From the NCBI RefSeq assembly GCF_022558445.1, contig NZ_CP054699.1:1992001-2056000 (forward strand): a DNA stretch of 64,000 nt, read 5' to 3'. The position numbers and the translations under genes are program-made. This stretch comes from Candidatus Contubernalis alkalaceticus (GTDB taxonomy: Bacteria; Bacillota; Dethiobacteria; SKNC01). The notes under the pieces are model-generated. The model saw nothing but the letters and a program-made list of their open reading frames with translations. It ran no database searches and had not been told where the DNA came from. Of this stretch, positions 8,520 to 16,064 are shown one piece after another (positions within the stretch are counted from its first letter, which is position 1; every line of letters begins with the position of its first letter).

Positions 8520-9776
8520 CTATCTAACTTGTCCGTCTCCATAAATAACATATTTAATAGAAGTCAAAGCTTTTAGGCCCATGGGCCCTCGGGTATGGAG
8601 CTTCTGTGTACTTATGCCCATTTCGCCTCCCAATCCAAATACAGCTCCGTCGGTAAACCGGGTTGATGCATTCACATATACTGCCGCCGCATCTACCTGG
8701 TTTAAAAACTTACGGGAACGGGAATAACTGGTGGTAACAATGGCTTCAGAGTGTTTGGTGCCGTACTTATTAATGTGTTCTATGGCTTCATCTATGCTTT
8801 CCACTACTTTCACCGCCAAAATCATATCCAGGTATTCAGTGGCCCAATCCTTTTCCTCTGCCAAAACCCCCTGGGGTATTATTTCCCGGGTTTTGGAGCA
8901 TGCTCTAATTTCTACACCGGCATCTTCTAAAAGTTTAGATACTTTAGGCAGATAATCATTAGCTATGTCTGAGTGAACCAAAAGGGTTTCCATAGCATTA
9001 CAGACTCCTGGACGGTGAGTTTTGGCATTAAAAGCAATGCTGACTGCCATATCCAAATCGGTTTCCTTATCCACATAGGTGTGGCAGTTTCCTTCGCCTG
9101 TTTCTATTACCGGTACCGTGGCATTTTCGATAACCGATTTAATCAGGCCACCGCTTCCCCGGGGAATCAACACATCCACATATCCATTCATCTGCATAAG
9201 TTCTCTGGCCGCGGCCCTGTCTGTGTCTTCAATAAGGTTTATTGTACCGGAAGGAAGGCCCGTTTCAATACAGGCTTTTTTCAAAATCTCCACCAGTTTT
9301 TTGTTGGACTCAATAGCCTCAGAACTGCCCCTTAAGATTACCGCGTTACCCGCCTTAACACAGAGTGCAGCAGCATCTACCGTAACGTTGGGCCTGGCCT
9401 CGTAGATGATCCCTACCACTCCTAGAGGAACCCGCACCTGTCCGATCTGCAGTTCATTGGGACGCTTCCACATGGTAATTACCTCACCGATAGGGTCCAT
9501 AAGGTTTTGAATATCCCTTAATCCGTCAGCCATGTCTTTAATCCTGGCTGGATTAAGTTCCAACCGGTCATGAAAGGCCTTAGTATATCCCGGTTTTTTA
9601 GCCAGATTTTCTAAGTCAATCTTGTTGGCAGCTAGAATGTCTTTCTCGTTCTCTTCTAAGTATTCAGCCATCTTAATCAGTGCCTTATCCTTTACCTGGG
9701 TGGAAGTATAGGCCAGCCTGGCGGCAGCTTTCCTGCATTCCGCAGCCTTTGTTTTTACTTCTGACATGTAACTCAC
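8520..9776 (-). CDS. proA: Gamma-glutamyl phosphate reductase
   Basis: At 418 residues this matches full-length ProA. It has the aldehyde-dehydrogenase-like NADPH-binding region, VILRGSSEAIESN, and the catalytic cysteine in RPGVCNAMETLL (about residue 258). It reduces gamma-glutamyl phosphate to glutamate semialdehyde, the second step of proline synthesis from glutamate. It is the last gene of proC-proB-proA, 63 bases after proB, and is followed by a strong hairpin terminator. The start ATG at 9776 follows a GGAG-type ribosome site. Confidence 0.96.
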   Translation of the reverse strand: MSYMSEVKTKAAECRKAAARLAYTSTQVKDKALIKMAEYLEENEKDILAANKIDLENLAKKPGYTKAFHDRLELNPARIKDMADGLRDIQNLMDPIGEVITMWKRPNELQIGQVRVPLGVVGIIYEARPNVTVDAAALCVKAGNAVILRGSSEAIESNKKLVEILKKACIETGLPSGTINLIEDTDRAAARELMQMNGYVDVLIPRGSGGLIKSVIENATVPVIETGEGNCHTYVDKETDLDMAVSIAFNAKTHRPGVCNAMETLLVHSDIANDYLPKVSKLLEDAGVEIRACSKTREIIPQGVLAEEKDWATEYLDMILAVKVVESIDEAIEHINKYGTKHSEAIVTTSYSRSRKFLNQVDAAAVYVNASTRFTDGAVFGLGGEMGISTQKLHTRGPMGLKALTSIKYVIYGDGQVR

Positions 9777-9839
9777 TCCTTTAATATTTTTAACTATCTA
9801 TATATAAAATTTACCTTTCCTGATGATTGATACAACTAC

Positions 9840-10970
9840 TCATATGATTACTAAATTATCCCGATGTATTACCTCACTCACTCCATTTTCCCTCAATACT
9901 TTCGAAATTTCTGAGGATTTTAACCCCATAATCTTTATTAAATCACTGGATGGGTAATTTACCAATCCTCGGGCAAATACAATGCCATCCTCATCGGCGA
10001 TACAGACCGTCTCGCCCCGTTCAAAATTTCCTTCAACATAATTAATTCCACTGGGCAGAAGACTTTTTCCATCTCTCACCACTGCTATCTTGGCACCGGA
10101 ATCGACAGTTAAAGTACCCTGCACCGTAAGCCCAAAAGCAATCCACCTCTTGCGGCTGTGCATGGGTTTTTCTTTGGGCAAAAACAAAGTCCCTATTCTT
10201 TCACCACATATTATGTCATGGATAATACCAGGTTTTTGACCGTTGGCAATCACCATAGGTACACCAGAGCACACTGCAATATTCGCCGCCTGCAGCTTGG
10301 CCTTCATCCCACCGGTGCCCAATGAACCACAGGTACTCTGGGCTAAATTTTCTATCTCAGCGGTAATTTCAGGAACATAGGTTACCAGCTTGGCTTCAGA
10401 ATCCGTATGAGGATTAGATGTATAGAGTCCATCAATATCCGAAAGATTGATCAAAAGATCTACATCTATTAAGCTGGCCACCAGTGCGGAAAGATTGTCA
10501 TTATCTCCAAACTCAATTTCATCCACAGAAACAGTATCATTTTCATTAATGATAGGAACCACACCATACTTCAACAGAGTAATCAGGGTGTTTCTGGCGT
10601 TTATGTACCTCTGTCTATTCACCAGGTCATCCCGGGTTAAAAGAAGCTGTGCTACCGTATGACCGTATTCAGAAAATATTTTTTCATAAACCTGAATCAG
10701 CATTCCCTGTCCCACTGCAGCGATAGCCTGTTTTTCAGGAGTAGTCTTAGGCCTTCTTTTAAAACCCAGCTTGCCCAATCCTGCTCCAATGGCTCCAGAA
10801 GATACCAGCAAAACTTCCTTCCCCTGGTTTTTTAAATCCGCCAGTTCCCGAACTATTCTTTCAATATAGTTCAGATTCAACTTACCGCTAGGATAAGTCA
10901 GGGTAGAAGTTCCTACCTTAATCAGCACATTTTTAACATTTCTTAGTCTTTTTCTATATGCCTCTTCCAC
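9840..10970 (-). CDS. proB: Glutamate 5-kinase
   Basis: The 376-residue protein has the amino-acid kinase domain (about 1-255: KVGTSTLTYPSG at the N-terminus, SSGAIGAG, INENDTVSVDE, FGDNDNLSA, GTGGMKAKLQAA) and a C-terminal PUA domain (about 275-370), which is the standard two-domain form. It phosphorylates glutamate to start proline synthesis and is normally feedback-inhibited by proline. It begins 6 bases after the proC stop, so it is translationally linked to proC. Confidence 0.96.
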   Translation of the reverse strand: MEEAYRKRLRNVKNVLIKVGTSTLTYPSGKLNLNYIERIVRELADLKNQGKEVLLVSSGAIGAGLGKLGFKRRPKTTPEKQAIAAVGQGMLIQVYEKIFSEYGHTVAQLLLTRDDLVNRQRYINARNTLITLLKYGVVPIINENDTVSVDEIEFGDNDNLSALVASLIDVDLLINLSDIDGLYTSNPHTDSEAKLVTYVPEITAEIENLAQSTCGSLGTGGMKAKLQAANIAVCSGVPMVIANGQKPGIIHDIICGERIGTLFLPKEKPMHSRKRWIAFGLTVQGTLTVDSGAKIAVVRDGKSLLPSGINYVEGNFERGETVCIADEDGIVFARGLVNYPSSDLIKIMGLKSSEISKVLRENGVSEVIHRDNLVII

Positions 10971-10976
10971 TCTTAC

Positions 10977-11798
10977 CTACCCTTCCCTTTCTTTCCCCAA
11001 TTCTCCAGCCCGTTTTACAGCGGCTTCTACTGCCTTCATTATGGTTCCTCGGAAAGATTTCTTTTCTAAGGCATAAATGCCTTCAATAGTGGTGCCTCCC
11101 GGAGAGGCCACCCTATCCTTTAAGGTTGAAGGGTGTTCCCCTGATTGAATCACCATTTCAGCAGCACCTGAGACGGTCTGGGCAGCTAAAAGCAGAGCCT
11201 TGTCCCTGGGGAGTCCCATTTTTACTCCCCCGTCTGCCAACGCTTCCACAAACATAAATACATAAGCAGGCCCACTACCGCTTAAGCCGGTAGCAGCATC
11301 CATGAGCTTTTCTTCCAGGATAACCACTTTCCCCAAAGCCTCCATCAGCTTCATTACAAAACTCAGCTCATTTTCAGCTACATTATTTCCCGGTGAAACA
11401 ACGGTCATGCCCATGCTAATCAAGCAGGGTGTATTTGGCATAAGCCTGATTACCTTTTGGTCAGTGCCAACAACCTTAATTATTTGGTCTATGGAGATGC
11501 CGGCTGCTACGGAAATTATTAGATGATCATCTTTCAAGAAATCCCTTATGTGGTCCAGAACTTGGGGCATGTCTGCCGGCTTCACTGCTAAAAATATCAT
11601 TCGGGGTAAATCAAACATATCTTTCATTTGAGAGGCAGCAACCACTTTATACTGCTTCTTTATATCTTCTGTCTTTTGGGAAAGCACATCCCAGACCATA
11701 ATATCTGTAGGATGTACCAGATTGCTGTGTATAATGCCACTTAATAGAGCAGTCCCCATCACCCCACAGCCAATCACTCCGACTTTATAACTGTTCAA
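10977..11798 (-). CDS. proC: Pyrroline-5-carboxylate reductase
   Basis: A 273-residue enzyme with an N-terminal Rossmann fold (GVIGCGVMGTALLSG) and the C-terminal signature GLSGSGPAYVFMFVEAL followed by the ASPGGTTIEG loop. It performs the last step of proline synthesis. It is the first gene of the proCBA operon. The start is a TTG at 11798, supported by AAAGGGGAG 7 bases upstream. A promoter lies at 11835-11863. Confidence 0.95.
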   Translation of the reverse strand: MNSYKVGVIGCGVMGTALLSGIIHSNLVHPTDIMVWDVLSQKTEDIKKQYKVVAASQMKDMFDLPRMIFLAVKPADMPQVLDHIRDFLKDDHLIISVAAGISIDQIIKVVGTDQKVIRLMPNTPCLISMGMTVVSPGNNVAENELSFVMKLMEALGKVVILEEKLMDAATGLSGSGPAYVFMFVEALADGGVKMGLPRDKALLLAAQTVSGAAEMVIQSGEHPSTLKDRVASPGGTTIEGIYALEKKSFRGTIMKAVEAAVKRAGELGKEREG

Positions 11799-11834
11799 AA
11801 AAAACTCCCCTTTATAATAAGAATACTCTTAAAT

Positions 11835-11863
11835 ATTGTATTATAAAGCACCATATTTTGCAA
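11835..11863 (-). promoter_or_regulatory. Promoter for proC-proB-proA
   Basis: TTGCAA (11858-11863) and TACAAT (11835-11840), 17-base spacer, minus strand, about 35 bases upstream of the proC start. Confidence 0.6.
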
Positions 11864-11897
11864 GAAATACGGAGTTTTCAAAAAAAGCTCGCTTGGA

Positions 11898-11926
11898 TTG
11901 ACATTTATTCGTAAATTCGCTATAAT
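11898..11926 (+). promoter_or_regulatory. Promoter for tRNA-Trp
   Basis: Consensus TTGACA (11898-11903) and TATAAT (11921-11926) with a 17-base spacer, 17 bases upstream of the mature tRNA. Confidence 0.85.
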
Positions 11927-11943
11927 AGAGTTCGAGCATTTGC

Positions 11944-12018
11944 AGGGGTGTAGCTCAATGGAAGAGTAGCGGTCTCCAAAACCGTTGGTTGCAGGTTCGA
12001 GCCCTGTCACCCCTGCCA
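11944..12018 (+). tRNA. tRNA-Trp (anticodon CCA)
   Basis: The acceptor stem AGGGGTG/CACCCCT, D-arm TAGCTCAATGG, anticodon loop CTCCAAA with anticodon CCA, T-arm GGTTCGAGCC and an encoded 3' CCA are all present (75 bases). From its anticodon loop onwards the gene is part of the 88-bp repeat used as the insertion site of the mobile element. The copy here is intact and has its own promoter and terminator. Confidence 0.97.
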
Positions 12019-12061
12019 TAAGATTAAAGTAACCACGGAGATTCCGTGGTTTTTTGTTTTT
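11974..12061 (+). repeat. Left attachment site (attL), 88-bp direct repeat
   Basis: These 88 bases, from the anticodon loop of tRNA-Trp through its terminator, are repeated without a mismatch at 27452-27539. Integration into tRNA 3' halves with regeneration of the tRNA is standard for tyrosine integrases, and one lies beside the other copy. Element length, repeat start to repeat start, is 15,478 bases. Confidence 0.95.
12031..12061 (+). terminator. Terminator of tRNA-Trp
   Basis: Nine-base-pair stem AACCACGGA/TCCGTGGTT with a 3-base loop and a long T run. It is inside the duplicated att sequence, so a second copy follows the element at 27509-27539. Confidence 0.9.
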
Positions 12062-12084
12062 TTGGGAATAATCAAAAATATACG

Positions 12085-12106
12085 AATTGGGGATAAATTG
12101 GGGATA
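12085..12106 (+). repeat. Tandem 11-bp repeat at left end (candidate integrase arm site)
   Basis: Two exact tandem copies of AATTGGGGATA lie 23 bases inside attL. The same 22 bases in the same orientation occur at 27313-27334 near attR. This placement is what arm-type integrase or excisionase binding sites look like; binding itself is inference. Confidence 0.6.
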
Positions 12107-12149
12107 GTAAAGAAAAAACCCGGCATATTACCGGGCTTTCTTAATATGT

Positions 12150-12432
12150 TCAAGTTTTCAGTAATTCCTTTAATTGTAAGCCGTCCCTTAATCCCTGATG
12201 ATAAGACTGTTTTGCTTTTTCTAAATCATATGAGATAACATCACCTTCCAACACTGTGTAAAGCTCTCGAAATTTTTTATAATCCTCCTCTGTTAGTTCA
12301 AGAATTTTGATATGGCCTTTTCTGAGCTTTATATTTTTTCATTCCCGACATCAACCCCAGGTCATTAATCCGCATACTTGCCAATTCTTCAAACCTCTGT
12401 AAGAATGTTTCGTCCTTTGAACACACAACCAT
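12150..12432 (-). pseudogene. Small frameshifted phage-type gene
   Basis: An ATG at 12432 with a strong AAGGAGG site opens a frame of about 32 sensible codons (N-terminus MVVCSKDETFLQRFEELASM). Just after an A-run (ATGAAAAAATA, near 12345) the sensible reading continues in another frame, ending LQLKELLKT and a stop at 12150. Joined, the two parts make a charged helical protein of about 94 residues, MazE/relbE-antitoxin-sized but not recognisable. One inserted or lost A would restore it, so this may be a real mutation, a sequencing error in a homopolymer, or a programmed shift. It diverges from the excisionase-like gene at 12494. Confidence 0.45.
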
Positions 12433-12493
12433 TTTTTATAATCCTCCTTTGTGTATATTAGTTAACATTAGTGACAGCATAAGGAGGATTACA

Positions 12494-12655
12494 GTGCAGG
12501 AATATTTCACCCCGCAAGAAGTATCAAAAAAATTAAAAGTAGACGTTAGAACAGTTTATCGCTGGATTAAAGAAGGAAAGTTAAAAGCACTTAAAGCCGG
12601 TAAAGGCTGGCGAATACCTGAATCAGAACTAACCCATTTTCTAGAAGGGAAGTAA
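12494..12655 (+). CDS. Excisionase-family HTH protein
   Basis: A 53-residue protein with the MerR-like helix-turn-helix of the excisionase/HTH_17 family: YFTPQEVSKKLKVDVRTVYRWIKEGKL is visible over residues 3-29, then the wing GKGWRIPESELTHFLEG. The start is the GTG at 12494, preceded by AAGGAGG; an upstream in-frame ATG lacks a ribosome site and the family domain begins at the GTG. Located 430 bases from attL and next to four 11-bp direct repeats, it is a candidate recombination directionality factor, but similar genes occur at 14000, 15894 and 24694, so which one is the true excisionase is open. Confidence 0.75.
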   Translation: MQEYFTPQEVSKKLKVDVRTVYRWIKEGKLKALKAGKGWRIPESELTHFLEGK

Positions 12656-12705
12656 ACTGTTAATGTCCAACATTCAGTCTATTCGTTTATACCTTCGTTC
12701 CATTT

Positions 12706-12749
12706 GTTTCGTAAATGTTTCGTAAATCTTTCGTAAATCTTTCGTAAAT
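12706..12749 (+). repeat. Four tandem 11-bp direct repeats (TTTCGTAAAT-type)
   Basis: Units at 12706, 12717, 12728 and 12739 read [G/C]TTTCGTAAAT with no other change, followed by a partial fifth unit. They lie just downstream of the excisionase-like gene. The 11-base period places successive units on one helix face, typical of protein-binding arrays. Confidence 0.8.
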
Positions 12750-12812
12750 ACTTCGTCCGTTCGTTTGATATTAAAGCTAAAAAGGCCATATTTTATAAGG
12801 CGAAAGTATCAC

Positions 12813-13210
12813 TCAATAAAAAGGCCCGCTGTGATGGAGCCGCCTGGTTGCTCTCAGTATGATATTAATACCTAGATATGCCGTGAACGCTTCCGCCAAA
12901 GGCTCGATAACACTTTTCTTTGCCGTCTGTTTTAGGTCCAGATATTCGTCCCTAGTGATGTTCATTTTCTGATAAGTCATGTATTCCGTTTCACCGTCAA
13001 TGTATCTGTGTTTTATTAATTCCCTTCCTGTGGTGTCGCCTGTGTCCAGAACACTGTCCACAATCGCCAAAACTCTTTGTCGCCTTCTATCATGGAGGTT
13101 AAATATTTTATTCTGCTTGCCTCATACTTCATAACCGAGGATTCCTGGACGCTTCGCCTCTCCCGCTGTTTCCCGCCGGCCACGGCCACAAGTGCCGGCC
13201 TGGAATTCAA
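12813..13210 (-). pseudogene. Decayed copy of a RinA/ArpU-like phage regulator
   Basis: Two overlapping reading frames (13016-13210 and 12813-13070) together align with the intact 154-residue gene at 17922-18386. The shared stretches are GGK-x-RERRSV, SAVMK-x-E, ELIKHRYIDGETEY, ITRDEYL and KKS-x-IEPLAE. The N-terminal 40 residues are missing, one frameshift lies near 13065, and the natural stop has been lost so the C-terminus runs on. It lies immediately downstream of a broken integrase, so both probably come from the same dead element. Confidence 0.8.
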
Positions 13211-13235
13211 GAGTTCGCGGGTTCAAATCCAGAGG

Positions 13236-13970
13236 TTATTCATTTAGGCAGGAGGTTAACAGGTTCCCGATTTTATCTGTGGCCTCCTGTTTCATTTTGT
13301 TCGTAACATGAGTATATACACTCATTGTCAAACTTGCATCATGATGTCCTAAAGTTTCTTGAATGGCCCTGCCTGAAACGCTCTGCTCAAGCGATAGGGT
13401 AGCATAGGTATTTCTCAAGTCATGGAAACATATTTTCGGCAGCCCTGCCCGGTTTAAAACCCTTTCAAAGTGCCTTGTTAATCCCCTGAAGTCAATCGGT
13501 TTCCCATCCTCTCTAGTAAAAACAAGGTCGTTATCCATATGCTGGCCCCATAAATAACTTTTTTTCGGCCTGTTTTGATTTGTGGGCCTTGAGTTTCTTT
13601 ACTACGTTTGGGGTATATTTATAGGCCTGTTGGAAGTTCCTGTTTTCGGCTCCTGGAAAAGAAGCCCTTTACCCTTTACCCTTACCAGCCCCTGGCTAAC
13701 TGTTATAGTGCTTTTGTTGAGGTCGGTATCCTTCCACCGTAACCCCAACAATTCGCCCCGCCTCAAGCCTGTCGTGAGTGCTACAATATAAACTTATATC
13801 CAGTGTGGACATTTTTTTTTATGCTGTTTCTGTGATTTTACGGCATCTGCAGGATTAAAGGTTATTTTGTATTCTAGTTTGGCCTGTTCTAAGGATGAAT
13901 GTATAACGGTATGAATATACTTGACGGAGCGGGGAGAGAGGCCTCCCAGCCCTGGTTTTACCGTAAAAAT
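13236..13970 (-). pseudogene. Broken tyrosine integrase
   Basis: Parts of a tyrosine recombinase are readable in succession on this strand: the end of the core-binding domain (SPRSVKYIHTVIHSSLEQA), the first catalytic arginine region (TTGLRRGELLGLRW, near 13760), then after frame changes near 13600 and 13540 the catalytic box FHDLRNTYATL and LGHHDASLTMSVYTHV with the tyrosine. At least two frameshifts and an in-frame stop interrupt it, and the N-terminal arm-binding domain is absent. It is not a copy of the intact integrase at 25932. It marks a separate, older integration. Confidence 0.85.
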
Positions 13971-13999
13971 ATTTCCTTATAAGAAGAAGGGAGTTGCCA

Positions 14000-14173
14000 A
14001 TGCAAGGAATATTTACTCCCGAAGAATTATCTGGAAAGCTAAAAGTATCTAAAATGGTCGTTTATAAATGGCTTAAAAAAGGAGAACTAAAAGCCTTCAA
14101 AGACGGTAAAATGTGGAGAGTTGCTAGGGAAGGCCTGGAAGAATTTTTAGGTCATCCTATTCCTTGGGAATAA
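14000..14173 (+). CDS. Excisionase-family HTH protein (second copy)
   Basis: A 57-residue HTH_17-type protein: FTPEELSGKLKVSKMVVYKW, then LKKGELKAFKDGKMWRVARE. It is clearly related to the protein at 12494 (shared FTPEE/FTPQE start, LKA-x-K-x-GK wing). The ATG follows AAGGGAG. It abuts the 5' truncation point of the broken integrase and faces away from it, so it may belong to that dead element. It is followed at once by a two-way terminator hairpin. Confidence 0.7.
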   Translation: MQGIFTPEELSGKLKVSKMVVYKWLKKGELKAFKDGKMWRVAREGLEEFLGHPIPWE

Positions 14174-14175
14174 AA

Positions 14176-14197
14176 AACCCCCGTGAGGGGTTAAAAA
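14176..14197. terminator. Bidirectional terminator
   Basis: AACCCC/GGGGTT stem with a 5-base loop, an A run on one side and AAAAATAATTATT on the other. It lies between converging genes (HTH on plus, 14225 gene on minus). Confidence 0.6.
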
Positions 14198-14224
14198 TAA
14201 TTATTTGTGTTTTATATTAAAAAT

Positions 14225-14506
14225 CTATTTATCTAGCTTTTTGCTAATTTCATCAAGTTTTCTTATGATTATCCAGTTTTGCTTAACAAGGGCAGCTAGA
14301 TAACCAACTTTAGCTTGTTCTTCGGCTTTAGCTAAAGAAAGAGCCATGCCAGCTTTCATTAGGCCCAAACCCATAAATTCCTGAGAAATTTCCCTAACTG
14401 CCTCTAAGTCATTATCGTCTAAATTGGCAAGTCTGTACTTTCTCATGAACTTTTCCATTTCTTCCTGTTTTTTATCTTCTTTGTCCTTCCCGCCAAAAAG
14501 ACCCAT
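14225..14506 (-). CDS. Small charged protein of unknown function
   Basis: A 93-residue protein, MGLFGGKDKEDKKQEEMEKFM at the N-terminus up to a lysine- and glutamate-rich helix, then two helical segments (ISQEFMGLGLMKAGMALSLA; KQNWIIIRKLDEISKKL). It has no signal peptide and no family I recognise. The ATG at 14506 has a good AGGAGGTG site, which supports expression. It has its own terminator, so it is probably a monocistronic accessory gene of the element. Confidence 0.6.
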   Translation of the reverse strand: MGLFGGKDKEDKKQEEMEKFMRKYRLANLDDNDLEAVREISQEFMGLGLMKAGMALSLAKAEEQAKVGYLAALVKQNWIIIRKLDEISKKLDK

Positions 14507-14813
14507 AAAAACACCTCCTTTGAAAAGTATTTATCTTTATTAAATACTATATATAGGTTAAAATACCTTCTTTTGGTTGTATTTGGTGAAGAAAAAAAAC
14601 GTTTGAATGCCTGCAAGGGGCCATGTAAAAAACCCTGTGACAATGCTGCCTATTAAGCATTGTCATTTTTCTTATACAAGTTAACTGATTTTTTGCTGCT
14701 ATCATTTATTAGGCAAAGTTTGCCATTAAACAAAAAAGGACGGCCTATTAGGCCGTTTGGTTTTACTGTAACAATTTTCAAATTAAACTGTATGAAAAGA
14801 TCTACATAAGGGT
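14507..14813. other. Gene-poor stretch with two hairpins
   Basis: No convincing gene. It contains a hairpin with GACAATGCT/AGCATTGTC arms at 14639-14664 followed by T5 on the plus strand, with no plus-strand gene before it, and a minus-strand terminator at 14740-14756 for the next gene. Confidence 0.5.
14740..14756 (-). terminator. Terminator of the 14814 gene
   Basis: ACGGCC-TAATA-GGCCGT followed by CCTTTTTTG on the minus strand. Confidence 0.75.
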
Positions 14814-14987
14814 TCAGTGGCTGTCATTTTCTTCTGAATCCTTCCAAATATCCTCACACACTTTCTTAATTTTCTCAAGCCTCTCCGGTCCTGGCTTGGG
14901 GCCATGTATCTCAACTATGCAATCCTCGTATTCGTAGCGTACATAATTTTCCTTACTTGAATTACTATTTTTAGCTTTTCTGTTCAC
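14814..14987 (-). CDS. Small element protein, unknown function
   Basis: A 57-residue reading frame from GTG 14987 (GGAGGAG 12 bases upstream) to TGA 14816. It starts MNRKAKNSNSSKENYVRYEY, then EDCIVEIHGPKPGPERLEKI, and ends in an acidic helix. The GPKPGPERLEKI segment and the good terminator suggest a real phage-type gene. I do not recognise its family. Confidence 0.5.
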   Translation of the reverse strand: MNRKAKNSNSSKENYVRYEYEDCIVEIHGPKPGPERLEKIKKVCEDIWKDSEENDSH

Positions 14988-15336
14988 TAACTTAATGCAA
15001 CTCCTCCCATTTTTTTATATTATATCATAATGGTTATTATGTTAAACTGAATTAAACTAGAGGTTCCCGGCCTGGATTCGCCGGAGTGCAGCGGAAGCAT
15101 TCCACAAACTAACAATTAAAAAAGGTGCCATTAAAGGCCCCCATTAGCCTTGACAGGAGCTTTGTGGCTTCCTGCAGTATGGATAGAAGGGGGGCTACAA
15201 TGTAACCTCCATCCCCTCGGAAGTCCACCCCTTGTAAAACGGGCCTCTATGCCGTGGTGGTTTTTTATTCCGCCGTGATTCCGCCACACAATAAAAACCC
15301 AACCCCGGCTGTATTCACCGGGGCCAGGTTAATAAA
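14988..15336. other. Non-coding stretch, GC-richer with hairpins
   Basis: No frame of either strand looks like a protein. Several inverted repeats are present; the clearest is the terminator at 15303-15323. Composition differs from the AT-rich host around it. Confidence 0.4.
15303..15323 (-). terminator. Terminator of the 15337 gene
   Basis: CCCCGG/CCGGGG stem with a 9-base loop, followed on the minus strand by TTGGGTTTTTATT. Confidence 0.7.
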
Positions 15337-15486
15337 TTAAAGTTCGCTAATTGAAACGCTTCCAATGTCTTTTATATTAACTTCCGGTTCCTCTCCCTCT
15401 GGATAATGTAACAAGTTAATATATAACGTGCCGTCCATTTTTAAGGCTTCAACTTCTCCCGGTAACGTCAACCATACCTTTTTCAT
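15337..15486 (-). CDS. 49-residue element protein, unknown function
   Basis: Starts MKKVWLTLPGEVEALKMDGT and ends EVNIKDIGSVSISEL. Amphipathic beta pattern, no cysteine, no signal. The ATG at 15486 follows AAGGAGT 8 bases away and the gene has a terminator, which argue that it is real. No family is recognised. Confidence 0.5.
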   Translation of the reverse strand: MKKVWLTLPGEVEALKMDGTLYINLLHYPEGEEPEVNIKDIGSVSISEL

Positions 15487-15528
15487 TTCAGCACTCCTTT
15501 TTTTAATTTTTTACCTGTGATAAAATAA

Positions 15529-15624
15529 TTAAGAGGATTTTCTTAAATCCTTCCGGCAGGGAATTGCCTGGTCTTTGCGGTCCGGCGTTCCCTGTTTTTT
15601 AATTTCGCAAACAATAGCTAACAT
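15529..15624 (-). CDS. Possible 31-residue peptide overlapping a structured region
   Basis: ATG 15624 follows GAGGGGGTG and the frame closes at 15529 (MLAIVCEIKKQGTPDRKDQA at the start). On the opposite strand the same bases contain a hairpin (AGGGAA at 15558-15563, TTCCCT at 15588-15593) followed by GTTTTTTAATTT, so the region could instead be a small plus-strand RNA. The peptide is weakly supported. Confidence 0.25.
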   Translation of the reverse strand: MLAIVCEIKKQGTPDRKDQAIPCRKDLRKSS

Positions 15625-15893
15625 CACCCACCCCCTCAGAAATTTATTCAATTAATACCTGATCACCCTAAACAATAGAAAGTTTCGCCGCCCTTACCGG
15701 ACAAGCACCCCCTGCCCCTTAACCCCCTACGGTTACACAACACCCCTTAGACAAGCTCTCAGGCTCACCCCCAGCAGGCATTTTAACTGTGGCTTGCTCC
15801 CCCCATGTTTCGGCGAAAGCCCGCAAAATTCGGCGGGCTCTGTTATGTCGTATTACATGGCAAGGTTAAAAATACGGTTACGATATATGCCCT
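15625..15893. other. Non-coding stretch, C-rich on plus strand
   Basis: No credible gene. A GCCCGC/GCGGGC hairpin near 15818-15837 may end the minus-strand HTH gene that follows. Otherwise I see nothing. Confidence 0.4.
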
Positions 15894-16064
15894 TTATTCA
15901 CTTTTTAAAAATTCTTGCAAATCCTCCTGCCGAATCCTCCACAACCTGCCGATCTTCTTTGCGGGTAATTCCTCGGTTTCAATTAGTTTTCTTATGGTTT
16001 GTGCTGATACTTTTAAATACTCTGCTGCCATATCTATCGTATACACTTCTGTTTTCTCGGTCAT
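15894..16064 (-). CDS. Excisionase-family HTH protein (third copy)
   Basis: A 56-residue HTH_17-type DNA-binding protein: YTIDMAAEYLKVSAQTIRKL followed by IETEELPAKKIGRLWRIRQE and DLQEFLKS. This is the standard excisionase-like fold, differing from the other copies in sequence. The ATG at 16064 follows AGGAGGT. It is the last minus-strand gene before the IS3-family insertion. Confidence 0.75.
   Translation of the reverse strand: MTEKTEVYTIDMAAEYLKVSAQTIRKLIETEELPAKKIGRLWRIRQEDLQEFLKSE

Noticed and set aside
11795..12019. Minus-strand reading frame over tRNA-Trp (MAGVTGLEPATNGFGD...)
   Set aside because: It is the antisense of the tRNA; the GLEPAT peptide is the well-known artefact of a reversed T-arm.
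12150..12655. Type II toxin-antitoxin pair
   Set aside because: The two genes diverge, one is frameshifted and the other is excisionase-like; no toxin family is recognisable.
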